From NCBI RefSeq assembly GCF_014195635.1, contig NZ_JACICC010000002.1, positions 496,001-560,000 on the forward strand: DNA of 64,000 nucleotides, given 5' to 3'. Both the position numbers and the translations under genes were made by a program. The notes beneath the pieces are model-generated. The model was not told the origin of the DNA. It worked only from the letters and a program-made list of their open reading frames with translations, and made no database searches. Of the stretch, positions 56,812-64,000 are shown one piece after another (positions within the stretch are counted from its first letter, which is position 1; every line of letters starts with the position of its first letter). This DNA comes from Pseudochelatococcus contaminans. Lineage in GTDB: Bacteria > Pseudomonadota > Alphaproteobacteria > Rhizobiales > Beijerinckiaceae.

Positions 56812-57450
56812 TCATGTATCGCTCATTCGGGCGGGCTCGGCAACCGAATCGTCGCCCACGGCTGCATGGCCGCAATGCGCACACACCCCGCCGATTTCCA
56901 CCACACGCGTACGCGGCGCGAAGTCGGCATGCGAGAGCACATCCGCCATCGCCCTGCTGAAAGGCAGGGACGACACCTCATCGACACCACCGCAAACATC
57001 GCAAATAAGGAAGGCGACCAGTTCTCCCGGCTCATGCGCATGGGGGCAGGCGATGAATGCATTCCGGGTTTCCAGTTTGTGGATGAACCCCTGCTCCAGC
57101 AGAAACTCAAGCGCCCGATAGATGGTGATTGGCGCCACGCGCCGCCGTGTCTCCCGGGCCATGATTTCCGCGATGTCATAGGCGCCGAGCGGGCGGTGAG
57201 TGGTGTAAAGCGATTCCAGCACATCGCTGCGGATCGGCGTCAAGCGCACGCCGCGTTCCACACACGTCGCTTCGGCCAGCGCCATGGCATCGGCGGCGAT
57301 GGCGGCGCGTTCCGTTGCATGCTCGCAATCGCCGTCGTGCTGATGAACGTGCTGCCCGTCATCATGATGGGCGCCGCCGCGTGAGGCGTCGCCTTGAACT
57401 TTCGGCCGGCCAGCGCCGGTTGAATTGCCATGGACGGGGTGGGCGCTCAC
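56812..57450 (-). CDS. zur: Fur-family regulator, Zur-like
   Basis: A 212-residue metalloregulator. A His-rich N-terminal extension (AHHDDGQHVHQHDGDCEH) precedes the winged helix (RLTPIRSDVLESLYTTHRPLGAYDIAE) and the dimer domain ITIYRALEFLLEQGFIHKLET. The structural zinc pairs are CDVCGG and CAHCGH. The recognition pattern and the HAHEPGELVAFLICDVCG segment fit Zur better than Fur. It may control zinc uptake elsewhere; the metal ABC operon at 32.4-35.4 kb is a possible target. The His-rich tail may buffer zinc. Confidence 0.82.
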   Translation of the reverse strand: MSAHPVHGNSTGAGRPKVQGDASRGGAHHDDGQHVHQHDGDCEHATERAAIAADAMALAEATCVERGVRLTPIRSDVLESLYTTHRPLGAYDIAEIMARETRRRVAPITIYRALEFLLEQGFIHKLETRNAFIACPHAHEPGELVAFLICDVCGGVDEVSSLPFSRAMADVLSHADFAPRTRVVEIGGVCAHCGHAAVGDDSVAEPARMSDT

Positions 57451-57981
57451 GCCTGTCTCCTTTCCCTGTCAACATTCCTGTACACAATAATCCGGCCACC
57501 GGCCGGTATCGGGCATACATCGTGTTTCCATTGTAACACAATTCCCTGTCCTGTGCCGGCGATTGATGCAAGTGTCACATAAGGAGGAGAAAACCGGCCT
57601 ATGATGGCTGGCCGCCAATCGTGCGCGGCGGGTCTTCGCCGCCACCGGCGTCGCATGCGAGGGAGTTTCGTTTTCGGCCATGCCCGGTCATCTTCATACG
57701 GGCCGTGCCGCCCCGGACACCCGTGGTGGCGTCACCGCTTGCGGGACCACAATCCACCGCGCACACTTTCGTCAGCGCATGATCCGTGGAGTTTTTTCCA
57801 CTCGGAGAAAACCAGCGGATCAATAAGAGTTGGTTTCGGGAGTTCGCTCCAAAAGCTCGCTCACAGTCAACAACCCGGACTATTTTGGCATTTCGAGGAA
57901 AGGTGAAAACAGTCCGGCCGGAATCAGCTTCTGCATTCCGGAATTACGTTCCCCCAAGGCAAGCCAAGGAGGCTTTCGCTC
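57451..57981. other. Divergent intergenic region
   Basis: About 530 bp between the zur-like gene and 3-hydroxybutyrate dehydrogenase. No tRNA or credible gene seen; the frames present lack start context. CCAAGGAGG at 57965-57973 provides the ribosome site of the next gene. Confidence 0.4.
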
Positions 57982-58767
57982 ATGTCCCTGAAATCGCGTA
58001 CTGCCGTCGTTACCGGCTCCACCAGCGGTATCGGCCTCGCCATCGCCCGCGCCTATGCGCGTGAGGGCGCGAATGTCGTCATCAACGGTTTCGGCGACGC
58101 GGCCGACATCGAGAAAGAGCGCCTCGGCATCGAAGACGAGTTCGGCGTGAAGGCATTCTACTCCGCCGCCGACCTGTCGAAGGCCGATGAAGCATTCAAC
58201 CTCGTCGTCGAAGCGGAAAAGACTTTCGGCAGCGTCGACATTCTCGTGAACAACGCCGGCGTGCAGTTCGTCTCGCCGGTGGAAGAGTTCCCGGTCGAGA
58301 AGTGGAACCTGATCATCGCTCTCAACCTCTCGGCGGCTTTCCACACCATCCGCGCCGCTGTGCCGGGCATGAAGCAGCGCAAGTTCGGCCGCATCATCAA
58401 CACGGCCTCCGCTCATGCCCTGGTGGCTTCGCCCTTCAAATCCGCCTATGTCGCGGCCAAGCACGGCATCGCCGGCCTGACCAAGACCGTGGCGCTGGAA
58501 ACGGCCACTTTCGGCATCACCGCCAACGCCATCGCACCCGGCTATGTCTGGACGCCGCTGGTCGAGAAGCAGATTCCCGACACCGCCAAGGCTCGCGGCC
58601 TGACCGAAGAGCAGGTGAAGAAGGACGTGCTGCTCGCAGCGCAGCCGACCAAGGAATTCGTCACGGTCGATGAAGTGGCTGCCCTTGCCTTGTTCCTCGC
58701 ATCGGACGAAGCCCGCTCCATCACCGGAACGGTTATCCCTGTCGATGGCGGCTGGACGGCTGCGTGA
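57982..58767 (+). CDS. bdhA: 3-hydroxybutyrate dehydrogenase
   Basis: A 261-residue short-chain dehydrogenase oxidising (R)-3-hydroxybutyrate to acetoacetate with NAD+, used in polyhydroxybutyrate turnover. Features: TGSTSGIGLAIARAYA coenzyme loop, NNAGVQFVSPVEEFP, catalytic Ser and YVAAKHG (YxxxK), and the specificity loop CVWTPLVEKQI-like APGYVWTPLVEKQIPD. The final GTVIPVDGGWTAA is standard. A strong AGGAGG-type site precedes the ATG. The next gene, a CitE-like lyase, starts at or just after its stop. Confidence 0.92.
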   Translation: MSLKSRTAVVTGSTSGIGLAIARAYAREGANVVINGFGDAADIEKERLGIEDEFGVKAFYSAADLSKADEAFNLVVEAEKTFGSVDILVNNAGVQFVSPVEEFPVEKWNLIIALNLSAAFHTIRAAVPGMKQRKFGRIINTASAHALVASPFKSAYVAAKHGIAGLTKTVALETATFGITANAIAPGYVWTPLVEKQIPDTAKARGLTEEQVKKDVLLAAQPTKEFVTVDEVAALALFLASDEARSITGTVIPVDGGWTAA

Positions 58768-58769
58768 CC

Positions 58770-59663
58770 ATGGCTGTCAAGCCACGCCGGAGCCTGCTGT
58801 TCGTTCCGGCCTCCAATACCCGCGCGCTTGAAAAAGCGCGCGGCCTCTCCAGCGACGGTGTCATCATCGATCTGGAAGACGCCGTCGCCCCGGGCGTCAA
58901 GGATGCGGCGCGGGCGCAAGCCGAACAAGCATTGCGGCAAGGCTTCGGCGGACGCGAAACAGCGTTGCGCATCAACGCACCAGACACACAGTGGTTTGAG
59001 GCCGATCTGGCACTCGCGGCGCGTGTTGCGCCGGATGCAGTGGCCATACCTAAAGTATACTCCCCCCAGACCATTCGCGATATTGCTGCACGCCTCGATT
59101 CACTTGGTGCGCCGGCAAAGGTGCGCCTTTGGGCCATGATCGAAACGGCACGCGGCGTGCTGAATGCGGATGCAATTGCCAGCACTGCCAGTGAGCCGGC
59201 AAATCGTCTCGATCTTTTTATCGTCGGCGCCAACGATCTGGCGCGTGAAACCGGCGTCAGACCCGGCCCCGCGAGGGCATCCCTCATTCCGTGGCTGCAA
59301 TCGGTTGTGCTTGCAGCGCGCGCCAGCGGGTTGGCCGTCATCGATTCCGTTTACAACGATTTTCGAAATGCGGATGGATTTGCCGCCGAATGCACCCAAG
59401 GGCGAGATTTCGGCTTTGATGGCAAATCACTGATCCACCCGGCGCAAATCGACGCCGCCAATGCAGCCTTCGGTCCCACCGCCGAAGAAATTGCCGAAGC
59501 TCAGGCAATGATTGCGACATTTTCAGCGCCTGAGAATGCCAGCAAAGGCGCGGTTGCGTTCGAGGGGCGCATGATCGAAGAATTGCACGTGGCCATTGCC
59601 CAGCGAACACTCGACTTGGCTCATGCGATAGCAGCGATCCACGACAACAAAAACGCCGGCTAA
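58770..59663 (+). CDS. CitE-like CoA-ester lyase (HpcH/HpaI superfamily)
   Basis: A 297-residue TIM-barrel lyase. PRRSLLFVPASNTRALEKA starts the family, DGVIIDLEDAVAPGVKDAAR holds the acidic metal ligands, and MIETARGVLNADAIA and GFDGKSLIHPAQIDAANAAFGP follow. Such proteins cleave citryl-, malyl-, beta-methylmalyl- or citramalyl-CoA; without a citD/citF neighbour it is not a citrate lyase subunit. Coupling to 3-hydroxybutyrate dehydrogenase (GTG at 58764 overlaps its stop; ATG at 58770 chosen) suggests a role in acyl-CoA or storage carbon use. Confidence 0.85.
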   Translation: MAVKPRRSLLFVPASNTRALEKARGLSSDGVIIDLEDAVAPGVKDAARAQAEQALRQGFGGRETALRINAPDTQWFEADLALAARVAPDAVAIPKVYSPQTIRDIAARLDSLGAPAKVRLWAMIETARGVLNADAIASTASEPANRLDLFIVGANDLARETGVRPGPARASLIPWLQSVVLAARASGLAVIDSVYNDFRNADGFAAECTQGRDFGFDGKSLIHPAQIDAANAAFGPTAEEIAEAQAMIATFSAPENASKGAVAFEGRMIEELHVAIAQRTLDLAHAIAAIHDNKNAG

Positions 59664-59674
59664 AAATAGCCGGC
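59649..59674 (-). terminator. Bidirectional hairpin between the CitE-like gene and lpd
   Basis: AACGCCGGCTA and TAGCCGGCGTT arms with a 4-nt loop, overlapping the CitE-like stop codon. On the minus strand GTTTTTGTTG follows, so it terminates the suc/lpd transcript. Confidence 0.78.
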
Positions 59675-59704
59675 GTTGCTGCATATCATCACTTTTCCGA
59701 ACAA

Positions 59705-61105
59705 TCAGATGTGAATGGCGCGCTTGTCGACTGCCAATGCCGCTTCCTTCACGGCTTCCGAGCGTGTCGGATGGGCATGGGTGGTGCGAGCCAGATCTTC
59801 GGCCGAGCCGCCGAATTCCAGCAGCACGACTGCCTCGTGAATAAGCTCACCTGCTTCGGGGCCGATGATGTGAACGCCAAGCACGCGGTCAGTCGCGGCA
59901 TCGGCAAGCACCTTCACGAAACCTTCCGACTGATGATTGACCTTTGCACGCGAGTTCGCCGTGAACGGGAATTTGCCAATGTTGTAGGCAACGCCGGCTT
60001 CCTTCAGCTCTTCCTCGGTGCGGCCAACAGAAGCGACCTCAGGGGTGGTGTAGATGACGGCAGGAATGACGCCGTAATTCACGTGGCCTGCTTTGCCGGC
60101 CAGAATTTCGACGGCGGCCACGCCTTCTTCTTCAGCCTTGTGCGCAAGCATCGGACCGGCAATAACGTCACCAATGGCAAGGACGCCCGGAACGTTTGTG
60201 CGATAGTGATCGTCCACCACGATGCGGCCGCGTTGATCGAGCGCCACACCGATTTCCTGCAAGCCAAGACCGGCGGTGTAGGGAACGCGACCCGTTGCCA
60301 CGAGCACGACATCCGCCTCGATCACCTCGGAAGCGCCGCCGGCGACGGGCTCGACGGTGACTTTTGCGCCGGAGCCGGTGTTTTCAATGCCAGTCACCTT
60401 CGTACCGAGCTTGAACACAACGCCCTGCTTGGTGAGAATGCGCTGGAACTGCTTTGCCACCTCACCGTCATTGCCGGGGATGATACGATCCAGGAACTCG
60501 ACAACGGTCACTTCCGCACCGAGCCTGCGCCACACCGATCCCAGTTCGAGGCCGATGACACCGGCACCGACAACGACAAGCTTTGCCGGCACCTTATCAA
60601 GCGCGAGCGCGCCGGTCGAGGACACGACGACCTTCTCATCGATCTCGATGCCGGGAAGCTTCGCAACATCAGAACCCGTGGCGATGAGGATATTCTTCGC
60701 CTCGACGGTCTGGGTCGATCCGTCTTCCGCCGTCACCTCAACCTTACCGGCAGCGGCAATGCGGCCAGTTCCATGGAAGACATCGATCTTGTTCTTCTTG
60801 AACAGAAAATCGATACCCTTGACGTTGCCGTCGATGCCGTCCTGCTTAAAGGCCTGAAGCTTCGCGACATCGATCTCGGGCTTGGAAACCGTGATACCGA
60901 AGTCGGCAAACGAGTGTCCCGCTTCCTCGAACTTCTCGGAAGCGAACAGCAGAGCCTTGGAGGGAATGCACCCGACATTGAGGCAGGTGCCGCCATGCGT
61001 CTTGCGTTTTTCGACAACAGCGGTTTTCAACCCAAGCTGGGATGCGCGAATGGCAGCAACATAGCCGCCGGGTCCGGTGCCGATTACCACGAGATCATAT
61101 GACAT
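59705..61105 (-). CDS. lpd: Dihydrolipoyl dehydrogenase (E3)
   Basis: A 466-residue FAD disulfide oxidoreductase, E3 of the 2-oxoglutarate dehydrogenase complex and perhaps others. FAD motif [19 protein letters not shown], redox disulfide C41-C46 in [16 protein letters not shown] motif [19 protein letters not shown], and the C-terminal active-site [15 protein letters not shown] with His. Last gene of the sucA-sucB-lpd unit. A 96-bp spacer with a hairpin separates it from sucB. Confidence 0.96.
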   Translation of the reverse strand: MSYDLVVIGTGPGGYVAAIRASQLGLKTAVVEKRKTHGGTCLNVGCIPSKALLFASEKFEEAGHSFADFGITVSKPEIDVAKLQAFKQDGIDGNVKGIDFLFKKNKIDVFHGTGRIAAAGKVEVTAEDGSTQTVEAKNILIATGSDVAKLPGIEIDEKVVVSSTGALALDKVPAKLVVVGAGVIGLELGSVWRRLGAEVTVVEFLDRIIPGNDGEVAKQFQRILTKQGVVFKLGTKVTGIENTGSGAKVTVEPVAGGASEVIEADVVLVATGRVPYTAGLGLQEIGVALDQRGRIVVDDHYRTNVPGVLAIGDVIAGPMLAHKAEEEGVAAVEILAGKAGHVNYGVIPAVIYTTPEVASVGRTEEELKEAGVAYNIGKFPFTANSRAKVNHQSEGFVKVLADAATDRVLGVHIIGPEAGELIHEAVVLLEFGGSAEDLARTTHAHPTRSEAVKEAALAVDKRAIHI

Positions 61106-61175
61106 GGGTTTTTCCTGTCTGCCGCGCGCCGGTGCGCCGCGGCCCTGCCGATCGTTCGATTGAAATGCAATGGTA

Positions 61176-61195
61176 CGCGCCCCTTTCGGGGCGCG
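61176..61195 (-). other. Intercistronic hairpin between sucB and lpd
   Basis: GCGCCCC and GGGGCGC arms around TTTC, with no T-run. Probably an mRNA-stabilising or partially attenuating structure within the suc operon. Confidence 0.45.
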
Positions 61196-61201
61196 CCGGG
61201 A

Positions 61202-62425
61202 TCAAAGGTCGAGCACGAGACGCGCCGGATCCTCAAGGTTTTCCTTGATACGGACAAGGAAGGTCACGGCTTCCTTGCCGTCGATGACGCGGTGATCGTA
61301 TGACACCGCCAGATACATCATCGGACGGGCAACGATCTGCCCCTTGTACACAACCGGCCGCTGCTCGATGCGGTGCATGCCGAGAATACCCGACTGCGGC
61401 GCGTTCAGGATCGGCGTGGACAGCAGCGATCCGTACACACCACCGTTGGAGATGGTGAACGTACCGCCCTGCATTTCCTCGATCTTGAGCTGGCCATCGC
61501 GGGCGCGGCGACCGAATTCAGCGATTTTCTTCTCGATGCCGGCAACCGACAGCTGATCCGCATCCCGCACAACCGGAACGACAAGGCCCTTCTCGGTGCC
61601 GACAGCCACGCCGATGTGGTAGTAATTCTTGAAGATCAGGTCCGTGCCGTCCAGCTCGGCGTTAACGGCTGGAACGTCTTTCAACGCCTGCACGGTCGCC
61701 TTGACGAAGAAGCCCATGAAGCCCAGCTTGACGCCGTGCTTCTTCTCGAAGGCATCCTTATACTGCGAGCGCAATTCCATCAGGTTCGTCAGGTCGACAT
61801 CGTTGAACGTGGTCAGCATGGCCGCGTTCGACTGCGCTTCCTTGAGGCGGCGCGCGATCGTCTGGCGCAGCTTGGTCATGCGCACGCGTTCCTCGCGCGC
61901 CTCGTCGGTAGCGGGGACTGGCGCACGTGCTACGACAGCTTGTGCGGGAGCAGCGGCAGGCGCCTGAGAGAAGGCAAGGATATCGCCCTTCGTCACGCGT
62001 CCATCCTTGCCGGTGCCAGGCACGTTGGCAGGGTTGATGCCCGTTTCGGATGCAATGCGCTGAACGGCGGGGCCATTTTCCAGACCACTCTTTGCGGGCG
62101 CGGCGGGGGCCGGAGCAGGCGCCGCGGCAGGAGCAGGGGCGGCCTCAGCTTTCGGCGCAGGGGCCGGAGCGGCAGCAGCCGCGCCAGCGCCGGCGCTGAA
62201 GGTGCCGAGCAGCGCCCCGACCTCGACCGTCTCGCCTTCCTTGACTGTGATCTCCGCCAGCACGCCATCGGCGGGGGCGTTGACTTCCAGCGTCACCTTG
62301 TCCGTTTCCAGTTCCACGAGCGGCTCGTCGGCCTTGACGGCGTCGCCAACCTTCTTGAACCACTGGCCGATAGTTGCCTCGGTGACAGATTCGCCCAGCG
62401 TGGGCACGCGGATTTCGGTCGCCAT
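61202..62425 (-). CDS. sucB: 2-oxoglutarate dehydrogenase E2, dihydrolipoyl succinyltransferase
   Basis: A 407-residue E2. One lipoyl domain with lipoylated Lys43 ([16 protein letters not shown]), an Ala/Pro-rich linker (about 80-112), the E3-binding domain ([19 protein letters not shown]), and the catalytic domain with the active-site [16 protein letters not shown] near the C-terminus. It sits between sucA and lpd, completing the complex. It transfers succinyl groups to CoA in the TCA cycle. Confidence 0.96.
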   Translation of the reverse strand: MATEIRVPTLGESVTEATIGQWFKKVGDAVKADEPLVELETDKVTLEVNAPADGVLAEITVKEGETVEVGALLGTFSAGAGAAAAAPAPAPKAEAAPAPAAAPAPAPAAPAKSGLENGPAVQRIASETGINPANVPGTGKDGRVTKGDILAFSQAPAAAPAQAVVARAPVPATDEAREERVRMTKLRQTIARRLKEAQSNAAMLTTFNDVDLTNLMELRSQYKDAFEKKHGVKLGFMGFFVKATVQALKDVPAVNAELDGTDLIFKNYYHIGVAVGTEKGLVVPVVRDADQLSVAGIEKKIAEFGRRARDGQLKIEEMQGGTFTISNGGVYGSLLSTPILNAPQSGILGMHRIEQRPVVYKGQIVARPMMYLAVSYDHRVIDGKEAVTFLVRIKENLEDPARLVLDL

Positions 62426-62505
62426 GATCTTTTACCCATTGAGGCCAGCGGCCTGTTACCTGTTACAGTCCCGCTCGTGCGAGGGACCGGCTGATTTGTT
62501 GTCGA

Positions 62506-62531
62506 GAGGCTCGGCCTGACGGCCGAACCTC
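62506..62531 (-). other. Intercistronic hairpin between sucA and sucB
   Basis: Near-perfect stem GAGGCTCGGCC/GGCCGAACCTC with one mismatch and loop TGAC, just past the sucA stop. No T-run, so transcription likely continues into sucB. Confidence 0.45.
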
Positions 62532-62537
62532 GAAAGA

Positions 62538-64000
62538 TTAGACGGCAAATGCCTCGTCGAGGAACGCCTGCAATTGCGCCAGATGCTTGGACATCAGGCC
62601 CGTCGCCGTAGCGGCGGAAGCGGCGCGTCCAACGTAGCGCGGGCGGCTCGCCTTGATGCTGGAATGACCCAGCGCCCATTCGATGTAGGATTCGACGAAG
62701 CCCCACGATCCCATGTTCTTGGGCTCTTCCTGGCACCATACGACATCGGCGTTGCGGAAGCGCGACAGCTCATTGATGAGCGACTTCACCGGGAACGGGT
62801 AAAGCTGTTCGACACGCAGGATATAGACATTATCAATGCCGCGCTTTTCGCGTTCCTCGTAGAGGTCGTAATAGACCTTGCCCGAGCAGAGAACGACGCG
62901 ACGGATCTTGTCGTCCTTGACGAGCTTGACCTTTTCTTTGTTCAGACGCTCGGCGTCGTCCCGCAGGATGCGGTGGAACGAACTGCCTTCCGCGAATTCC
63001 TCCAGCCGCGATACGGCGCGCTTGTGGCGCAGCAGCGACTTGGGCGTCATCAGGATCAGCGGCTTGCGGAAGTCGCGCTTGAGCTGACGGCGCAGAATGT
63101 GGAAGTAGTTAGCCGGCGTTGTGACATTTGCCACCTGCTGGTTGTCCTCGGCGCACATCTGCAGAAAACGCTCCAGACGTGCGGAGGAGTGCTCCGGACC
63201 CTGCCCCTCATAACCATGCGGCAGCAGCACCACGAGGCCCGACATACGCAGCCACTTGCGCTCGGCAGAGGAAATGAACTGGTCGAACACCACCTGCGCA
63301 CCGTTGGCGAAGTCGCCGAACTGGGCTTCCCACAGCGTGAGCGTGTTGGGTTCGGTCAGCGAGTAACCGTACTCAAAACCGAGCACAGCTTCTTCCGAAA
63401 GCATCGAGTTGATGACTTCGTAATGCGCCTGACCTTCAGAAATATTGTTGAGCGGAATGTACTGACGCTCATCCTTCTGGTCGACGATTACCGAATGCCG
63501 CTGCGAGAAGGTGCCGCGCTCGACATCCTGCCCCGAAAGGCGCACCGGCTTGCCTTCCTTCAGCAGCGAGGCAAATGCCAGCGCCTCGCCTGTTGCCCAG
63601 TCGATACCTTCACCCGTCTCGATCGCCTTGCGGCGGTTGTCGAGGAAGCGCTGAATGGTGCGATGGACGTTGAAATCCTCCGGCACCGTGGTCAGACGCT
63701 CGCCGAGCAAATGCAGATCGTCGTCAGACAGGCCCGTCGCGCCGCGGCGCGGATCGTCTGCGTCCTCGCGCACGGCTTTCAGCCCGGCCCAGCGCCCGTC
63801 CAGCCAATCGGCCTTGTTGGGCTTGTAGGCCTGACCCGCCTCAAGCTCTCCTTCCAGATGCGTGCGCCATGCCGCGCGGCGTTCCTCGATCTCAGCCTCG
63901 GTGATCACACCCTCGGCGATGAGCTTCTTTGAATACAGCTCCAGAACCGTCGGATGGTTGCGGATTGCCTGATACATCAGCGGCTGGGTGAACGCCGGTT
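62538..64000 (-). CDS. sucA: 2-oxoglutarate dehydrogenase E1 (partial, N-terminus outside the window)
   Basis: The C-terminal 487 or so residues of SucA; the frame stays open to the window edge (P-A-F-T-Q-P-L-M-Y before the first internal Met at 63977). It contains the thiamine-diphosphate-associated TGEGIDWATGEALAFASLL, RLSGQDVERGTFSQRHSV, FEYGYSLTEPNTLTLWEAQFGDFANGAQV and LPHGYEGQGPEHSSARLERF segments, and the C-terminal WCQEEPKNMGSW. First gene of the sucA-sucB-lpd unit on the minus strand. Confidence 0.95.
   Translation of the reverse strand, partial: PAFTQPLMYQAIRNHPTVLELYSKKLIAEGVITEAEIEERRAAWRTHLEGELEAGQAYKPNKADWLDGRWAGLKAVREDADDPRRGATGLSDDDLHLLGERLTTVPEDFNVHRTIQRFLDNRRKAIETGEGIDWATGEALAFASLLKEGKPVRLSGQDVERGTFSQRHSVIVDQKDERQYIPLNNISEGQAHYEVINSMLSEEAVLGFEYGYSLTEPNTLTLWEAQFGDFANGAQVVFDQFISSAERKWLRMSGLVVLLPHGYEGQGPEHSSARLERFLQMCAEDNQQVANVTTPANYFHILRRQLKRDFRKPLILMTPKSLLRHKRAVSRLEEFAEGSSFHRILRDDAERLNKEKVKLVKDDKIRRVVLCSGKVYYDLYEEREKRGIDNVYILRVEQLYPFPVKSLINELSRFRNADVVWCQEEPKNMGSWGFVESYIEWALGHSSIKASRPRYVGRAASAATATGLMSKHLAQLQAFLDEAFAV

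Overview
The window looks like chromosomal DNA from a GC-rich, facultatively anaerobic alphaproteobacterium, most likely Rhodospirillales/Acetobacteraceae-like. The signs are IalB and BA14K family proteins, a BTLCP peptidase, DctBD, the sucA-sucB-lpd order, and an EF-P/EpmA/EpmB set. I see no rRNA, tRNA, CRISPR array, insertion sequence or prophage. Almost all long reading frames opposite the genes listed here are GC-driven shadows.

Region 1 (1-24.1 kb) reads as one programme for anaerobic C4-dicarboxylate metabolism. It contains an NAD malic enzyme, a DctB/DctD two-component system, two DAACS dicarboxylate symporters, and a three-gene operon (5855-9470). That operon encodes a ferredoxin-type Fe-S protein, a FrdA-like flavoprotein with its catalytic residues intact but no covalent-FAD histidine, and a NuoF-like NADH dehydrogenase subunit, with no membrane anchor. 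The simplest reading is a soluble NADH:fumarate reductase. Four sigma-54 (-24/-12) promoters with exact spacing precede the malic enzyme, this operon and both symporters. Two of them share an upstream GTTCGG-N4-CCGAAC element at nearly the same distance, the likely DctD site. Malic enzyme would make NADH and the reductase would spend it on fumarate, a redox-balanced malate/fumarate dismutation. Next come ubiD-ubiX and ubiT-ubiU-ubiV (O2-independent ubiquinone synthesis), a Crp/Fnr regulator that appears co-transcribed with dctA, and an anaerobic ribonucleotide reductase locus whose glycyl-radical tail is a separate 67-residue gene.

Region 2 (24.1-51 kb) is mixed housekeeping and stress functions: a quinone oxidoreductase/MFS/CMD/aldo-keto reductase run, rarD, enolase, a LapG-like BTLCP peptidase, YeeE/YedE sulfur transporters, a Mn/Zn-type ABC transporter without a binding protein, mepA, msrA, ohr, efp with epmA-epmB, arfB, ialB, a PpiD-like chaperone, trpE, and a type I secretion ABC/HlyD pair followed by an ABM monooxygenase.

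Region 3 (51-55.5 kb) is a patch with very AT-rich spacers, an orphan hypothetical gene, an XRE regulator with a coiled-coil tail, a glycosyltransferase and a Pro/Tyr-rich BA14K protein. It looks accessory. Region 4 (55.5-64 kb) returns to core genes: ispG, a Zur-like Fur protein, 3-hydroxybutyrate dehydrogenase with a CitE-like lyase, and lpd, sucB and sucA (sucA cut by the window end).
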